From positions 1-60,022 of the forward strand of contig NCCZ01000018.1 of NCBI GenBank assembly GCA_002279935.1: a stretch of DNA of 60,022 nt, in the 5' to 3' direction. The notes beneath the pieces were generated by a model. It worked only from the letters and a program-made list of their open reading frames with translations, was not told the DNA's origin and did not search any database. Below, one piece after another: positions 59,356 to 60,022 of this stretch. The stretch's first letter is position 1. Each line of letters begins with the position of its first letter. Position numbers and translations under genes: made by a program. Source of the DNA: Hyphomicrobium sp. 12-62-95. Lineage in GTDB: Bacteria; Pseudomonadota; Alphaproteobacteria; Rhizobiales; Hyphomicrobiaceae.

Positions 59356-59697
59356 CGGATTGTGATGGTGCTGCCCGCGCTTGATGAGCACCGGAGCCTC
59401 GAAGAACGCTGGGGACGCTTGTCTTGCACGTTACTCTTGATCGCAGAAGCAAGGACGGCAGGAGGGTTGCGGAAATGTGGACTGGAGCCTGAAAACCGCA
59501 CGCACATGCGGCCGGGCGCTCGAACCAAGCTGGCCAGCGTAAGCAACCCCAACACACATCGGCGTTGTAGAGGTCGCTGACTTCCCAGTCGCCAGATGTC
59601 AGACTGCTCTCCGTAGGTCTTTTGGGACGTACATAGCGTGTTTGATTTTGACCACCTATCGCGTTTTCTGTGACGACCACCCGATGGGGGCGTTCGA

Positions 59698-59976
59698 ATG
59701 CCAAATTATGACGATGAGCGAAAACTGGCCTTGGTCTGGCTGTGTCGGTTGGGTGGCCGCATTTGTCCCAAATCACAGAAGTGGGTGGAATTCTGGGAAC
59801 TCATCGGAGGAAGATCGGACAGCACGGAATTTCCAAAGTACCTAATACTTAGCGGATGGGGAGCGAGCAATTGGCACAAGCGCGAATGCTTCGAGCAGCA
59901 ACTCGCGATTGGTTTAGACAACGGTCCTGCTTCAGTGCCTTCATTCCAACGTCACGTGCGCAACCCGCTGACCTGA
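59698..59976 (+). CDS. second, shorter member of the 48892 family
   Basis: 92 residues. LCRLGGRICPKSQKWVEFWELIGG ... YLILSGWGASNWHKRECFEQQL matches the N-terminal half of the 48892 gene (RICP, W-x-EFW-x-LIG, LILSGW, KRE-x-FE). It stops after QRHVRNPLT, where the longer copy continues; truncated, or a frameshift. Near the IS3 remnant. Confidence 0.5.
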   Translation: MPNYDDERKLALVWLCRLGGRICPKSQKWVEFWELIGGRSDSTEFPKYLILSGWGASNWHKRECFEQQLAIGLDNGPASVPSFQRHVRNPLT

Positions 59977-60022
59977 TTCTCGAATCAGGTAGTTTTCTTG
60001 CCGAAGGCGTCTCACTCGGCGG

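Overview
The window looks like chromosome of an alphaproteobacterium of the order Hyphomicrobiales (Rhizobiales), possibly a Hyphomicrobium relative. Supporting signs are a eukaryotic-type glutamine synthetase II gene divergent from a DUF2735 gene, the order uvrC - moaD - moaE, a BTLCP-type (C93) cysteine peptidase, an RpoH-type sigma factor with an intact RpoH box, GatB, an RluA-family pseudouridine synthase and high-GC codon use. The species call is inference; no rRNA is present.

The layout has three parts. (1) About 1-15.9 kb is the right end of an integrated phage-like element that continues off the left edge. A minus-strand operon encodes phage replication and recombination: a small sigma-like factor, unknown proteins, a Sak4-type ATPase, a probable ssDNA-binding protein, an SF2 helicase, a PD-(D/E)XK nuclease, a primase-helicase, a zinc-finger protein, a RuvC-like resolvase and a Cys-rich phage protein. 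Upstream lies a second minus-strand unit: small protein, DUF2924, large serine recombinase and a ParB-like HTH protein. A cluster of GAGGACTTAG repeats next to a perfect hairpin, at the 3' end of the primase-helicase gene, is a candidate origin. A nearly identical ~31-bp element precedes both minus-strand units. At the inner edge, facing the chromosome, is a plus-strand two-gene cassette (12.6-14.9 kb) that I cannot assign to any family; it is one candidate for an undescribed system. A degenerate kilobase follows.

(2) About 15.9-40.7 kb is conserved chromosome: glnII/DUF2735, a DUF1097 membrane protein, an OmpA-like protein, a C93 peptidase, tRNA-Ser(GCT), quinone oxidoreductase, lipoproteins, a tandem DedA protein, gatB, uvrC, DUF2878, moaD, moaE, an AMIN-domain amidase, a vWA pilus-assembly protein, rpoH and an RluD-like synthase, ending in tRNA-Glu(CTC).

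(3) From the 3' end of tRNA-Glu (40.73 kb) to the right edge lies a second genomic island. Its backbone is integrase, AlpA-like excisionase, 9-bp repeats, primase-polymerase/helicase, HTH proteins and an overlapping operon parA - ribbon-helix-helix - membrane protein - HTH protein. Upstream of parA sits a dense cluster of GCTAGC palindromes, a candidate centromere/operator. The island therefore carries plasmid-like replication and partition functions although it is integrated. Its cargo is lower in GC: many small membrane or secreted proteins, an HNH nuclease, a zinc-peptidase-like protein, a DUF262 + HEPN pair that looks like an antiphage or toxin-antitoxin module, paired serine and tyrosine recombinases with res-like sites, an IS3 remnant, and two members of an unrecognised protein family (48.9 kb and 59.7 kb).
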